From Clostridia bacterium (GTDB lineage Bacteria; Bacillota; Clostridia; Christensenellales; Aristaeellaceae), in the NCBI GenBank assembly GCA_017427165.1, contig JAFRTK010000085.1:1-60602 (forward strand): a stretch of DNA of 60,602 nt. Reading direction: 5' to 3'. The position numbers and the translations under genes are program-made. Below, piece by piece: positions 16,448 to 25,273 of the stretch (position 1 is the first letter of the stretch; each line of letters begins with the position of its first letter). Below the pieces are notes generated by a model. The model searched no databases. It was not told the origin of the DNA and saw only the letters and a list, made by a program, of their open reading frames with translations.

Positions 16448-17275
16448 ATGAAACTGCTGAACAAAGTATTTGCCCTGACCCTGGCCCTGGTCCTGCTGCT
16501 GGCTGCTACTGCCGCTTCTGCGGAAGGTTTCCGCACCCTGGATGAAATCAAGCAGAGCGGAAAAATTACCATCGGCCTCTTCTCCGATAAGAAACCCTTC
16601 GGCTATGTGGACGAGAACGGCGAATACCAGGGATATGACGTCTACCTGGCCCGCCGGCTGGCCGCCGACCTGGGCGTGGAACTCGATATCGTGTCCCTGG
16701 ATGCCCCGAACCGCATTGAGTATCTGCAGTCCTTCAAGGTGGACCTGGTACTTGCCAACTTCACCTACACCGCGGAACGCGCGGAACAGGTCGATTTTGC
16801 CCTGCCCTACATGAAGGTTGCCCTGGGCATCGTCAGCCCGGACAGCGCCCTGATCACCGAAGCGGAACAGCTGAACGGACAGCACCTGATCGTTTCCAAG
16901 GGCACGACCGCGGAGACCTATTTCACCAACAACTACCCCGAAGTGATCCTCGACCGGTATGACAGCTACACCGAAGCGTACCTGGCCCTGCTGGACGGCC
17001 GCGGAGCCGCTCTGTCCACGGACAATACCGAAGTGCTGGCCTGGGCGATTGAGAATCCCGGATTCACCGTGGGCGTTGAGTCCCTGGGCGACCTGGACAC
17101 GATCAACCCCGCCGTTTCGAAGGGCAATGAAACCCTGCTGAACTGGATCAATGAAGAGATCAAGGCGCTGGGAGAGGAAAACTTCTTCCATGCGGACTAT
17201 GAAGCGACCCTGCGGGAAACCTACGGCGAGAACGCGGACGCGGACAGCCTCGTGGTGGAAGGCGGCGTCATCTGA
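16448..17275 (+). CDS. Cysteine-type amino acid ABC importer substrate-binding protein
   Basis: 275 aa with a cleavable signal peptide (A-S-A-E-G). Mature N-terminus FRTLDEIKQSGKITIG, then FSDKKPFGYVDENGEYQGYD, V-D-L-V-L-A-N-F-T-Y-T and FALPYMKVALGIVSP: the PBP family 3 fold and the specific pattern I associate with cysteine-binding CjaA-type proteins. Extracellular (Gram-positive, no lipobox seen, so retention at the membrane is unclear). It works with the permease pair and ATPase upstream but has its own promoter and the Cys-rich attenuator, allowing separate control. The first ATG with AAGGAAGG upstream is used. Specificity for cysteine or cystine is inferred from family and leader. Confidence 0.85.
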   Translation: MKLLNKVFALTLALVLLLAATAASAEGFRTLDEIKQSGKITIGLFSDKKPFGYVDENGEYQGYDVYLARRLAADLGVELDIVSLDAPNRIEYLQSFKVDLVLANFTYTAERAEQVDFALPYMKVALGIVSPDSALITEAEQLNGQHLIVSKGTTAETYFTNNYPEVILDRYDSYTEAYLALLDGRGAALSTDNTEVLAWAIENPGFTVGVESLGDLDTINPAVSKGNETLLNWINEEIKALGEENFFHADYEATLRETYGENADADSLVVEGGVI

Positions 17276-17290
17276 GCGATCAGCGGAAAA

Positions 17291-17319
17291 CAGCCCCGGC
17301 ATCATGCCGGGGCTGTTTT
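17291..17319 (+). terminator. Terminator after the binding protein
   Basis: 10-base-pair stem (17291-17300 with 17306-17315), loop ATCAT, TTTTG tail. Confidence 0.85.
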
Positions 17320-17332
17320 GCGTTCTGTCCGG

Positions 17333-17361
17333 TGGCAAAGCCTTTCCGGTTATGCTATAAT
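17333..17361 (+). promoter_or_regulatory. Extended -10 promoter for the secreted GH43
   Basis: TGGCAA (17333-17338), 17-base spacer, TATAAT (17356-17361) preceded by TGC. Confidence 0.75.
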
Positions 17362-17402
17362 GGCGCCGGTTCAAAAACATCCGATACCGGGAGGAATGCA
17401 TC

Positions 17403-18899
17403 ATGATCAGACGCGGGAGACTCTGGATCATCCGCATCGCGGTGGTCGTGTCGGCGCTGGTGATCCTGACACCGGGTTCGGCCTTTATGGAAGGAGTCCG
17501 GGACATTATGGCAGGCATGGATATCAAGCTGAAGGCATCGTACAAGAAAAAAGGGGAGAACAACCCCCTCTATACCCAGCGGTTCGGGGCGGATCCCGGC
17601 GTAATGGAATATGACGGCCGGCTGTACGTCTTCATGACGGACGATATCATCGAGCGGGATACTGCCGGAAACGTGAAGGAGAATTCCTACAGCCAGATCC
17701 GGTGCATCAACTGCATCTCCTCCGATGATATGGTGAACTGGACCGACCATGGGCGTATCCGCGTGGCCGGCGCCGGCGGGATCGCCCGCGGCGCGAACAA
17801 TTCCTGGGCGCCGTGCGCCGCCCACAAGACGATTGACGGGCAGGAGAAGTTCTTCCTGTATTTCTGCAACGGCGGCAACGGCATCGGTGTCCTGACCGCG
17901 GACAGCCCGACCGGCCCCTGGCGGGATGCGCTCGGCAAGCTGCTGATTACCCGGAACACGCCGAACTGCGCCAATGTGACATGGCTGTTTGACCCGGCGG
18001 TGATGGTGGACGACGACGGCACCGGCTACCTGGCCTTCGGCGGCGGCGTGCCGAGCGGAAAGCAGGCACGGCCCGGCACCGGGCGGATCGTGCGTCTCGG
18101 GGCGGACATGATGAGCCTGGACTGCGATCCGGTGGCGCTGGACGTCCCGTACCTGTTTGAGGATTCCGGCATCAACAAGGTCAACGGAAAATATATCTAC
18201 TCCTACTGCTCCAACTGGCAGACGGACGGAAACGCCCTGCGCCTGAGCAGCGGCGCGATCCAGTACATGATGTCCGACGACCCGATGGGACCGTATACCT
18301 ATGTGGGGGAACTGTTCCCGAACGAGGGCAAGTTCTTCGGCATGTACGGCAACAACCACCATTCCATCGCCTGCCTGAACGGGGAATACTACCTGTTCTA
18401 CCATAACCGGCCGGTGGAAAAGGCCATGAAAATCAGCGGCAACTACCGCAGCCCACAGGCGGACCGGATCACCGTGAACGAGGACGGGACCATGAAGGGC
18501 GTGATCGGCACGATGCGCGGAATCAGCCAGCTGAAGCCCTTTGATCCATACCGGGAGGTCGAGGCCGCGACCATGGCCCGGCAGGCCGGGATCCAGGTTT
18601 CCGTGAAGGACTGGAAGACCTGGGTGACCGCCAAGCCCGGCAGCTGGACCACGGTTTCCGGCGTGGACTTCGGGGAGAAATCCGAGTCGGTCCGTGTACG
18701 GGCTTCCTCCGCAGCCGGCGGAACGATCTATATTGTCAGCGATTCCCTGGATGGGGAAATTGCCGCCCGGATTGAAATCCCGGCCGGGACGGAGGAACCC
18801 GCGGAATTCACCGCGGCGATGAATATTTCCGGCCAGACGGACGTGTACTTCGTGTTTGACAGCGAGATTGAGTTCTACGCCTGGCAGGCGGAAAAGTAA
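17403..18899 (+). CDS. Secreted GH43 glycosidase with C-terminal CBM6-like domain
   Basis: 498 aa with a signal peptide or anchor (residues 8-30). Five-bladed propeller of GH43: catalytic base Asp in G-A-D-P-G-V near 63, pKa-tuning Asp in F-D-P-A-V-M near 198, acid Glu in L-F-E-D-S-G-I-N-K near 246. Residues about 375-498 (from EAATMARQAG) have the beta-sandwich pattern of CBM6, ending I-E-F-Y-A-W. This arrangement is typical of arabinoxylan alpha-L-arabinofuranohydrolases, so it probably trims arabinose or xylose side groups from hemicellulose at the cell surface. Transcribed alone. Exact substrate is inference. Confidence 0.87.
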   Translation: MIRRGRLWIIRIAVVVSALVILTPGSAFMEGVRDIMAGMDIKLKASYKKKGENNPLYTQRFGADPGVMEYDGRLYVFMTDDIIERDTAGNVKENSYSQIRCINCISSDDMVNWTDHGRIRVAGAGGIARGANNSWAPCAAHKTIDGQEKFFLYFCNGGNGIGVLTADSPTGPWRDALGKLLITRNTPNCANVTWLFDPAVMVDDDGTGYLAFGGGVPSGKQARPGTGRIVRLGADMMSLDCDPVALDVPYLFEDSGINKVNGKYIYSYCSNWQTDGNALRLSSGAIQYMMSDDPMGPYTYVGELFPNEGKFFGMYGNNHHSIACLNGEYYLFYHNRPVEKAMKISGNYRSPQADRITVNEDGTMKGVIGTMRGISQLKPFDPYREVEAATMARQAGIQVSVKDWKTWVTAKPGSWTTVSGVDFGEKSESVRVRASSAAGGTIYIVSDSLDGEIAARIEIPAGTEEPAEFTAAMNISGQTDVYFVFDSEIEFYAWQAEK

Positions 18900-18913
18900 A
18901 AACCGGATATAAC

Positions 18914-18945
18914 AAGGAGCTCTCCCATCCGGGAGAGCTCCTTTC
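18914..18945. terminator. Bidirectional stem between GH43 and gguB
   Basis: 13-base-pair inverted repeat (18914-18926 with 18931-18943), ATCC loop, TTTC on the plus side. Lies between convergent genes. Confidence 0.7.
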
Positions 18946-18963
18946 AGTATGCCCCGCAGGGCG

Positions 18964-20952
18964 TTACGTACCCGCGGCTTCCTTTTTCTTTTCCTTCCGG
19001 GCTCCGAGGCGTCCGAGGAAGGGAAGGGCGGAACCGTTGGACTTGGAGACGATATCCATGACCACGGCGGCCAGCAGGACCAGGCCCAGCACCACCTGCT
19101 GGATATCCTGCTGCATGCCCATGATGGACATACCGTTCTTGATCATACCCATTGTCAGGGCGCCGATGACCGCGCCGCCGACCGTACCGATTCCGCCGTA
19201 GGCGGAGGCACCGCCGATGTAGCAGGCCGCGATGGCGTTCAGCTCTTCACCCTGGCCGCCCATCGGAGAGGCGGAGTTCATACGGGACGCGAACGCGAGA
19301 CCGGCCAGGGCGGCCAGGAAGCCCATGTTCACATAGGTCAGGAACAGCATCCGCTGGGTCTTGACACCGGAGAGGCGCGCCGCGTTGACGTTGCCGCCCA
19401 TGGCGTACAGGTGGCGCCCGATGACCGTTTTGCTGGTGATGAAGGTGTAGATCAGCACGACCAGGGAGACGGTGATCAGTACGGTCGGCAGGCCCTTGTT
19501 CGCGGACAGGGAGTAGAACAGGAAGGCCAGCACCGCGGAGATAATAACGATCTTGCCGATGGTCGTTACGAAGGGCTGCACTTCATATCCCTTCTTGATG
19601 CGGCTTGCGCGGTTGAGCAGCTGCATCGCGATGAAGACCAGGATGACCAGCGCGCCGATGATCAGTGTTGTGATGTTCAGCGAAGACTGGATTCCGAACG
19701 CGGAGCCGATGAAGTCCGGCAGCGCGGTGGAGAAGATATTGTTGAATGCGGCCGGGAACGGCGCAATGGTTTCACCCTTCAGGATGACCATCGTCAGGCC
19801 GTAGAAGGTCAGCTGGCCGGCCAGGGTCACGACGAAGGCGGGGATCTTCACGTAAGCGATCCAGAAGCCCTGCCAGGCGCCGATCGCGATACCGATCAGC
19901 AGGCACAGGAACATGCTCAGCGGCACGTTCATCTTGAAGTCGATGATGAACTTGGCGGCACACGCGGCGATGAAGCCCATCACACGGCCGACGGACAGGT
20001 CGATGTTCGCGCTGGATACGATACACAGCAGCATACCGGTGGCCAGGATGATGATGTAGGAATACTGGTTGATGACGTTGTAGATGTTCGCCGGCGTCAG
20101 GTTCTTGTAGTTTGTCAGCACGAAGAACAGCAGCGTGATGACGATCAGGGCAACCAGCATCATGTTTTTGTTGGCGGCCGCGCCGATCTTCTTCAGGGTC
20201 GCGGGCTTTTTCCAGCCGATAAAGCTGAGCACGGAGGCAATCAGCATCACGCCGGCCAGCCAGAACGCGTACTGCCAGTTATCCTGCAGGAATCCCTTGA
20301 ATCCCTTGCCGGGTTCCGGAACGTCCTCCTGCGCCGCGGCGGATTCCCGCGTGACGGTGAACTGGTCGCCCAGGTCCAGATCCGGATACTCCGCGGAGAC
20401 CGTTTCCAGCAGGGCTTCCGCCTGCTTGCGGGCAATGGTCTCAGCACTGGGATTGGAAGCGCTTTCCACCTCATCGATCTTGGTGATCTTTTTCAGCGCC
20501 GCGCGGATGGTATTGATCCGCTTGGGCATGGTGGTCCGCGCCTTGTCGACTGCTTCGGCATCGCTGCCGTCCAGGCCGATGCTGGCTTTCAGCTTTTCAA
20601 AATCGCCGGCCATCTTTTCCTTCTGGGTTTTGGCACTTTCCAGCGCTTCGCCGGCCGCTTTGACCTGCGCGTCCAGGTTCGCGGCATCCCCGCCGGCGGC
20701 GGTGAACGCGGCGGCGTTTTTGTTCATCTGATCCAGGTAGCTGTTGATGTTTCCGATGGCTTCATCCGCCACGGCCAGGTATCCTTCACCCTCGGCAAAC
20801 AGCTGGCCGGCCTCTTCCTGATACAGGTCAAAGGCGGAAGGCTGCGCGTTACGCTCCTGGTTCTCGAAGACGGTTCCTGTTACACCGGCGGCTGCCAGCA
20901 CCAGGGTGAGAACCAGCAGAATAATCGTACCGAATTTCGCACCGTTTTTCAT
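18964..20952 (-). CDS. gguB: Multiple-monosaccharide ABC permease (GguB/XylH type) with large N-terminal insertion
   Basis: 662 aa, about 260 longer than usual GguB. Residues 8-26 are a membrane helix. Residues about 30-220 form an Ala/Glu/Lys-rich, probably coiled-coil segment with no motif I recognise, predicted outside the membrane. A second helix (about 225-245) leads to the permease: about eight helices with N-I-D-L-S-V-G-R-V, K-I-P-A-F-V-V-T-L and A-I-A-A-C-Y-I-G-G-A-S-A-Y-G-G-I-G-T, typical of MmsB/XylH. The C-terminus is Lys-rich. Third gene of chvE-gguA-gguB. The insertion is real sequence in one frame, not a neighbouring gene. Confidence 0.87.
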   Translation of the reverse strand: MKNGAKFGTIILLVLTLVLAAAGVTGTVFENQERNAQPSAFDLYQEEAGQLFAEGEGYLAVADEAIGNINSYLDQMNKNAAAFTAAGGDAANLDAQVKAAGEALESAKTQKEKMAGDFEKLKASIGLDGSDAEAVDKARTTMPKRINTIRAALKKITKIDEVESASNPSAETIARKQAEALLETVSAEYPDLDLGDQFTVTRESAAAQEDVPEPGKGFKGFLQDNWQYAFWLAGVMLIASVLSFIGWKKPATLKKIGAAANKNMMLVALIVITLLFFVLTNYKNLTPANIYNVINQYSYIIILATGMLLCIVSSANIDLSVGRVMGFIAACAAKFIIDFKMNVPLSMFLCLLIGIAIGAWQGFWIAYVKIPAFVVTLAGQLTFYGLTMVILKGETIAPFPAAFNNIFSTALPDFIGSAFGIQSSLNITTLIIGALVILVFIAMQLLNRASRIKKGYEVQPFVTTIGKIVIISAVLAFLFYSLSANKGLPTVLITVSLVVLIYTFITSKTVIGRHLYAMGGNVNAARLSGVKTQRMLFLTYVNMGFLAALAGLAFASRMNSASPMGGQGEELNAIAACYIGGASAYGGIGTVGGAVIGALTMGMIKNGMSIMGMQQDIQQVVLGLVLLAAVVMDIVSKSNGSALPFLGRLGARKEKKKEAAGT

Positions 20953-20975
20953 GGTCGTATCCTTCCTTCGTGTGT

Positions 20976-22532
20976 TTATTCGGCTTCCATGCCGATGTTG
21001 GATTTACTGGCTTCCATGATCATCTGCATGATGATCTCCTGGCTGGCTTCCGCCGCAGGCAGCTCGCCGACCAGCTTGCTTTCGCACATGACGTAGATCC
21101 GGTCGCACATGCCCAGCAGCTCCGGCAGCTCCGAGGAAACCATCAGGACGGATTTTCCCTCCGCCGCCATGTCGTTGATGATGCAGTAGATTTCATACTT
21201 CGCGCCGACGTCGATACCGCGGGTCGGCTCATCCAGCATCATGATTTCCGGCTGGGCGTACATCCACTTCGCGACCAGCACTTTCTGCTGGTTGCCGCCG
21301 GAGAGGTTGTTGACCAACTGCTCGACGGACGGGGTTTTGATGCTCAGCTTCTGGCGGTATTCCTCCGCTTTTTCATGCTCCAGGTCCGCATTCAGCACAC
21401 CGTGGCTGGAAACAAATCCAAGCCGGGACAGCGTGATGTTCCGCAGGATGCTGTTGCTCAGCACCAGGCCGTCTCCCTTGCGGTCCTCGGTAACATAGGC
21501 CAGGCCGTTGTGGACGGCTTCGGCCACGGAGTTCAGGTGAAGCTCCTTTCCGTCCTTGTACAGCTCGCCGCTGATCTGGGTGCCGTAGGCTTTGCCGAAA
21601 ACGCTCTGGCACAGCTCTGTCCGGCCGGCGCCGATCAGGCCGGCGATGCCGACGACTTCCCCCTTCCGCAGGTAGAGCGATACATCATCGACGACCTTGC
21701 GTTCCGGATACAGCGGATGATGGACGGTCCAGTGTTTGATCTCCAGGGATTTCTCCCCGATGGTGACGTTGGTCCGCTTCGGGAAGCGGTTGGTCATCTC
21801 CCGGCCGACCATGCCGCGGATGATCCGCTCTTCTGAGATATCATCCTTTGCCTTGTCCAGTGTCTCGATGGTTTTGCCGTCGCGGATGACTGTGATCTTG
21901 TCGGAGACGTAGGAGACTTCGTTCAGCTTATGGGAAATAATAATGGAAGTGATGCCGCGGGTTTTCTTGAACTCCAGCAGCAGGTCCAGCAGCTTCCGGG
22001 AGTCCGCCTCCGTCAGGGAGGAGGTCGGCTCGTCCAGGATCAACAGCCGCACGTTCTTGGCCAGAGCCTTGGCGATTTCCACCAGCTGCTGCTTGCCGGT
22101 ACCGATATTCTTAATCAGCTCACGGGGCGAGTCTTCCAGGCCCACGATGCGCATGTATTTTTCGGCGTTTGCGTAAGTAGCGTCCCAGTCAATGATTCCC
22201 TTGACCTTCCGCTGCTCGTTGCCCAGGAACATGTTTTCCGCGATGGTCAGGTACGGAACCAGCGCCAGTTCCTGGTGGATGATGACGATTCCGAGGCTTT
22301 CGGAATCCCGGATTCCCTGAAAACGGCATTCCTGCCCGTCATACATGATGTCTCCGTCATAGGAGCCGTACGGATGAATGCCGCTGAGCACCTTCATCAG
22401 GGTGGATTTCCCGGCGCCGTTTTCGCCGACGAGCGCGTGAATCTCGCCTTCGTCCACGGAGAGGTTCACGTTGTCGAGCGCCTTGACGCCCGGGAATGTT
22501 TTGGTTATGGAGCGCATTTCCAGCAGGGGCAT
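20976..22532 (-). CDS. gguA: Multiple-monosaccharide ABC ATPase (GguA/MglA type, two ABC domains)
   Basis: 518 aa. Domain 1: Walker [10 protein letters not shown] near 37, D-E-P-T-S-S-L-T near 168. Domain 2 from about 260: degenerate Walker [10 protein letters not shown], signature L-S-G-G-N-Q-Q-K near 412, D-E-P-T-R-G-I-D. Sugar-importer ATPases of this group have the same weakened second Walker A. It energises GguB with ChvE-delivered sugars. ATG preceded by AAGGGA nine bases upstream. Separated from chvE by three inverted repeats and from gguB by 23 bases. Confidence 0.92.
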   Translation of the reverse strand: MPLLEMRSITKTFPGVKALDNVNLSVDEGEIHALVGENGAGKSTLMKVLSGIHPYGSYDGDIMYDGQECRFQGIRDSESLGIVIIHQELALVPYLTIAENMFLGNEQRKVKGIIDWDATYANAEKYMRIVGLEDSPRELIKNIGTGKQQLVEIAKALAKNVRLLILDEPTSSLTEADSRKLLDLLLEFKKTRGITSIIISHKLNEVSYVSDKITVIRDGKTIETLDKAKDDISEERIIRGMVGREMTNRFPKRTNVTIGEKSLEIKHWTVHHPLYPERKVVDDVSLYLRKGEVVGIAGLIGAGRTELCQSVFGKAYGTQISGELYKDGKELHLNSVAEAVHNGLAYVTEDRKGDGLVLSNSILRNITLSRLGFVSSHGVLNADLEHEKAEEYRQKLSIKTPSVEQLVNNLSGGNQQKVLVAKWMYAQPEIMMLDEPTRGIDVGAKYEIYCIINDMAAEGKSVLMVSSELPELLGMCDRIYVMCESKLVGELPAAEASQEIIMQMIMEASKSNIGMEAE

Positions 22533-22565
22533 GCAATCAATCCCTTCTGAACAGAAATAGGACGA

Positions 22566-22649
22566 AAGGGCGGTTCCCGGAACCGCCCTTCCGCCAAACC
22601 GGCACAGCCGGTTCAGGAAATGAGAGCCCGGTTCGGGAACCGGGCTCTC
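22566..22649 (-). repeat. Three tandem stem-loops between chvE and gguA
   Basis: Inverted repeats at 22566-22590 (10 base pairs), 22597-22613 (7 base pairs, three-base loop) and 22622-22649 (12 base pairs, four-base loop). None has a T-tract on the minus strand, so they are more likely 3'-end stabilisers of chvE mRNA than terminators. Confidence 0.75.
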
Positions 22650-22660
22650 GGGGATTCAGA

Positions 22661-23728
22661 TTAAGCCGCGGGGGCTTCTTCGGGGGTGATTTCCTCAACG
22701 GTGTAGTAGCCGGAGTCGATCAGCAGTTCCTTATAGTTGCTGATATCCGCGAACACGGGCTCGCACAGGAAGGAAGGAACAACCTTCACTTCGTTGTCAT
22801 AGGTCTTCTCATCGTTGACCGGGACTTCGTCGCCCAGCAGGATCGCGTTCACCATTTCCACAACCTGGGCTGCCAGGGTGCGGGTGTCTTTGAACACGGA
22901 CATGCTCTGCTTGCCCAGCAGGATGTTCTTCATGTTGGCCTTGTCGCAGTCCTGACCGGTGATGATGGGCCAGTTTTCAGCGGTGCAGCCGGCAGCTTCC
23001 AGAGCGTTCGCAATACCCATGGCCAGGGAGTCGTTGGGGCTCAGCACGACATCCGGGAAAGTGCCGTCGCTGTACTGCTTGGCCAGCAGGTCGTCCATAC
23101 GCTTCTGAGCATCGGGGGTGCCCCAGCCCAGGATCGCAACCTTTTCCATTTCGACTTCACCGGACGGGATAACCAGCTTGCCGGCGTCGATGTAGGGCTT
23201 CAGAGCGTCCATAGCGCCATTGTAGAAGAAGTAGGCGTTGTTGTCATCGGGAGAGCCGCCGAACACTTCCATGCGGTACACTTTGTCGGTGTTTTCCAGA
23301 TCCAGCTTTTCAATGATGAAGTTCGCCTGGATCTGACCAACCTTGTAGTTGTCGAAGGTGGCATAGTAGTCCACGTTGGGGGTCTTCATGATCAGGCGGT
23401 CATAAGCGATGACCTTGATGCCCTTGTCCGCAGCACTCTGCAGCACAGTGCCCAGGGAGCCGCCGTCGATGGAAGCGATAACCAGAACGTCACAACCATC
23501 GGTGATCATGTTTTCCAGGTCAGCGATCTGGGTGGCCACAACGTTGGCCGCGTAGGTCAGCTTAACTTCGTAGCCGTTCTTTTCCAGTTCGGCCTGCATG
23601 TTTTCACCGTCCTGCACCCAGCGCTGCAGGTCCTGCGTCGGCATGGAGACGCCGACTTTTTCCGCGAAAGCGGAAGCACAGCCGAGACAGAGAGCCAGGG
23701 CAATAACCAGAGCCAAGATCTTCTTCAT
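22661..23728 (-). CDS. chvE: Multiple-monosaccharide-binding protein (ChvE type)
   Basis: 355 aa with a signal peptide (A-S-A-F-A-E-K). Very ChvE-like: VGVSMPTQDLQRWVQDG, V-I-A-S-I-D-G-G-S, VIAYDRLIM, YYATFDNYKVG, F-G-G-S-P-D-D-N-N-A and FKDTRTLA, residues that line the sugar pocket in ChvE. It binds aldose monosaccharides (glucose, galactose, xylose, arabinose are typical) outside the cell and delivers them to GguAB. The ATG at 23728 has GGAG 11 bases upstream; an in-frame GTG at 23740 is too close to the site. Two tandem promoters lie upstream. Confidence 0.92.
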   Translation of the reverse strand: MKKILALVIALALCLGCASAFAEKVGVSMPTQDLQRWVQDGENMQAELEKNGYEVKLTYAANVVATQIADLENMITDGCDVLVIASIDGGSLGTVLQSAADKGIKVIAYDRLIMKTPNVDYYATFDNYKVGQIQANFIIEKLDLENTDKVYRMEVFGGSPDDNNAYFFYNGAMDALKPYIDAGKLVIPSGEVEMEKVAILGWGTPDAQKRMDDLLAKQYSDGTFPDVVLSPNDSLAMGIANALEAAGCTAENWPIITGQDCDKANMKNILLGKQSMSVFKDTRTLAAQVVEMVNAILLGDEVPVNDEKTYDNEVKVVPSFLCEPVFADISNYKELLIDSGYYTVEEITPEEAPAA

Positions 23729-23768
23729 AGGGTTACACACTCCTTTTTATTTTTTACAGGACATCTGT

Positions 23769-23797
23769 CCTATAAATTCAAATATATATGGGGTCAA
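23769..23797 (-). promoter_or_regulatory. Proximal promoter of chvE-gguAB
   Basis: Minus strand TTGACC (23792-23797), 17 bases, TATAGG (23769-23774). Confidence 0.5.
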
Positions 23798-23817
23798 ATC
23801 ATTTCACATCTGGTCGT

Positions 23818-23846
23818 AATTTAGCACAAAACAGACCTACTGTCAA
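23818..23846 (-). promoter_or_regulatory. Distal promoter of chvE-gguAB
   Basis: Minus strand TTGACA (23841-23846), 17 bases, TAAATT (23818-23823). Confidence 0.65.
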
Positions 23847-23899
23847 CAGAAGTAAAGCCGATTTCAGCAATAAATGCAAATATGCAAATCATTTTTAAA

Positions 23900-23913
23900 C
23901 GTAATCGATTGCG
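23900..23913 (-). promoter_or_regulatory. Cre-like / LacI-family operator upstream of chvE
   Basis: CGCAATCGATTACG on the minus strand matches the catabolite-response-element core AA-N-CG-N-T-NN-C, differing at the two outermost bases; it is also a near-palindrome around CG. It lies about 55 bases upstream of the distal -35, suggesting control by CcpA or a local LacI-family protein. No regulator gene is adjacent. Confidence 0.4.
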
Positions 23914-24002
23914 ATCGAAAAAATCTTACCTTTTCTGTTCCGACCGCCCGGGGCACGGGCTTTCCCGGTTCCCCGAACCATCCATCTGCCGGGGAATCAA
24001 AC

Positions 24003-24029
24003 AAAAACCCCGGACCGTACGGTCCGGGG
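24003..24029 (-). terminator. Terminator of the iron alcohol dehydrogenase gene
   Basis: Perfect 22-base inverted repeat (24008-24029) followed on the minus strand by TTTTTG. Confidence 0.85.
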
Positions 24030-24038
24030 CACCGGGAT

Positions 24039-25217
24039 TTACCGGCTGGCCCGGTAGATGGCCAGCATATCCTCTTCGTTGAGCAGGCGGGCGGAACCCA
24101 TGGCGCCGCCGACGCCGACCGCGCACTTGTGGGCCATGAGGGCCAGGTCCTCGTCCGTGGCGGCCACTCCCAGCTCCCGCAGGTTCGTGGGCATTCCGAT
24201 CCGGCGGAAGAAGGCCTCCAGCGCTTCGATTCCCCGCAGGGCGATTTCCGCATCCGTACCGGACGGATCCACGCCCATCACATTGAGGGCAAAGCGTTTG
24301 AACCGGGGCACGCATTCCGGGCAGACATAGCGCGCCCAGCTGCCCCAGACCGCGGCAAGGCCCGCGCCGTGGGCCACATCGTACAGGCCGCCGAGCTCGT
24401 GCTCCAGCTTATGGGTCATCCAGTCGCCGCCGTCGTTTCCGCAGCCGGTGAGCCCGTTGTGGGAAAGGCTCCCGGCCCACATGACCTCGGCCCTCGCGTC
24501 GTAGTTCTTCGGATCCTTTGCCAGAATTTCCGCGTTGACCATCACGGTGCGGAGCAGGCCTTCCGCCATGGAATCGGTGATTTCCATGTTGCCGCCGTTG
24601 GTGAAGTAGCGCTCCATGGTGTGCATCATGATATCGGTGCAGCCACAGGCGGTCTGGTAATCCGGAAGCGTCATGGTCAGCTCCGGGTTCATGATGGCAA
24701 ACTTCGGCCGGCAGAAGTCGCTGCTGTAGCCGCGCTTGACCAGGCCTTCCTCCTTCGTGATGACGGAGGAGTCGCTCAACTCGCTGCCGGTGGCGGCGAT
24801 GGTCAGGATGACGCCGAGGGGCAGGCAGGCGGATGCTTTCCTTTTATAGTCGTAGAAATCCCAGACATCACCTTCATTGGTGACGCCGTAGCCGATGGCC
24901 TTGGCGGAGTCGATGGCGCTTCCGCCGCCCACGGCCAGCAGGAAATCGACGCCCTCCTTTTTACACAGGTCGATTCCCTCATAGACCAGCTGCAGGTGCG
25001 GATTCGGAACTGCGCCGCCCAGTGTGACGTAGGGGATACCGGCCGCATCCAGCGTATCCGTAACCCGCTGCAGGAGGCCGGAGCGGATGACGCTTCCGCC
25101 GCCGTAATGAATCAGGACCTTTTTGCCGCCAAATTCCCGGACCAGCTCCGCCACCCGGGACTCCGTGCCCTTTCCGAAAACGACCTTGGTGGGGGTGTAG
25201 TAATTGAAACCGAACAT
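24039..25217 (-). CDS. Iron-containing alcohol dehydrogenase (BdhA/YqhD type)
   Basis: 392 aa. N-terminus FYYTPTKVVFGKG-like, NAD(P) motif Y-G-G-G-S-V-I near 40, G-G-G-S-A-I-D-S-A-K near 93-102, metal-site region with C-T-D-I-M-M-H-T-M and N-D-G-G-D-W-M-T-H-K. Family III metal-dependent ADH, close to butanol dehydrogenases and aldehyde reductase YqhD; reduces aldehydes with NAD(P)H. The promoter has the stretched 19-base spacer and dyad of MerR-family targets, so aldehyde or electrophile induction is likely. ATG preceded by GGGAGGAAGG. Monocistronic. Confidence 0.88.
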   Translation of the reverse strand: MFGFNYYTPTKVVFGKGTESRVAELVREFGGKKVLIHYGGGSVIRSGLLQRVTDTLDAAGIPYVTLGGAVPNPHLQLVYEGIDLCKKEGVDFLLAVGGGSAIDSAKAIGYGVTNEGDVWDFYDYKRKASACLPLGVILTIAATGSELSDSSVITKEEGLVKRGYSSDFCRPKFAIMNPELTMTLPDYQTACGCTDIMMHTMERYFTNGGNMEITDSMAEGLLRTVMVNAEILAKDPKNYDARAEVMWAGSLSHNGLTGCGNDGGDWMTHKLEHELGGLYDVAHGAGLAAVWGSWARYVCPECVPRFKRFALNVMGVDPSGTDAEIALRGIEALEAFFRRIGMPTNLRELGVAATDEDLALMAHKCAVGVGGAMGSARLLNEEDMLAIYRASR

Positions 25218-25273
25218 ATGACCTTCCTCCCGATGAATGATGATCCGATGTGTATTTTTCCTTCCTAAAAAGA

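Noticed and set aside
18949-21096. 715-codon open frame antisense to gguB
   Set aside because: Asp/Gln/His-rich shadow of a membrane protein gene; no hydrophobic pattern or start signal.
22661-23728. ChvE as a lipoprotein (L-C-L-G-C in the signal peptide)
   Set aside because: The residue three before Cys is itself Cys, not a proper lipobox; A-S-A-F-A cleavage fits better.
22496-23824. 442-codon open frame antisense to chvE
   Set aside because: ChvE motifs on the minus strand are unambiguous.
23728-25217. T-box, SAM or other known riboswitch in intergenic regions
   Set aside because: I looked for T-box sequence TGGNACCGCG, SAM-I and TPP cores in all gaps over 100 bases and found none.
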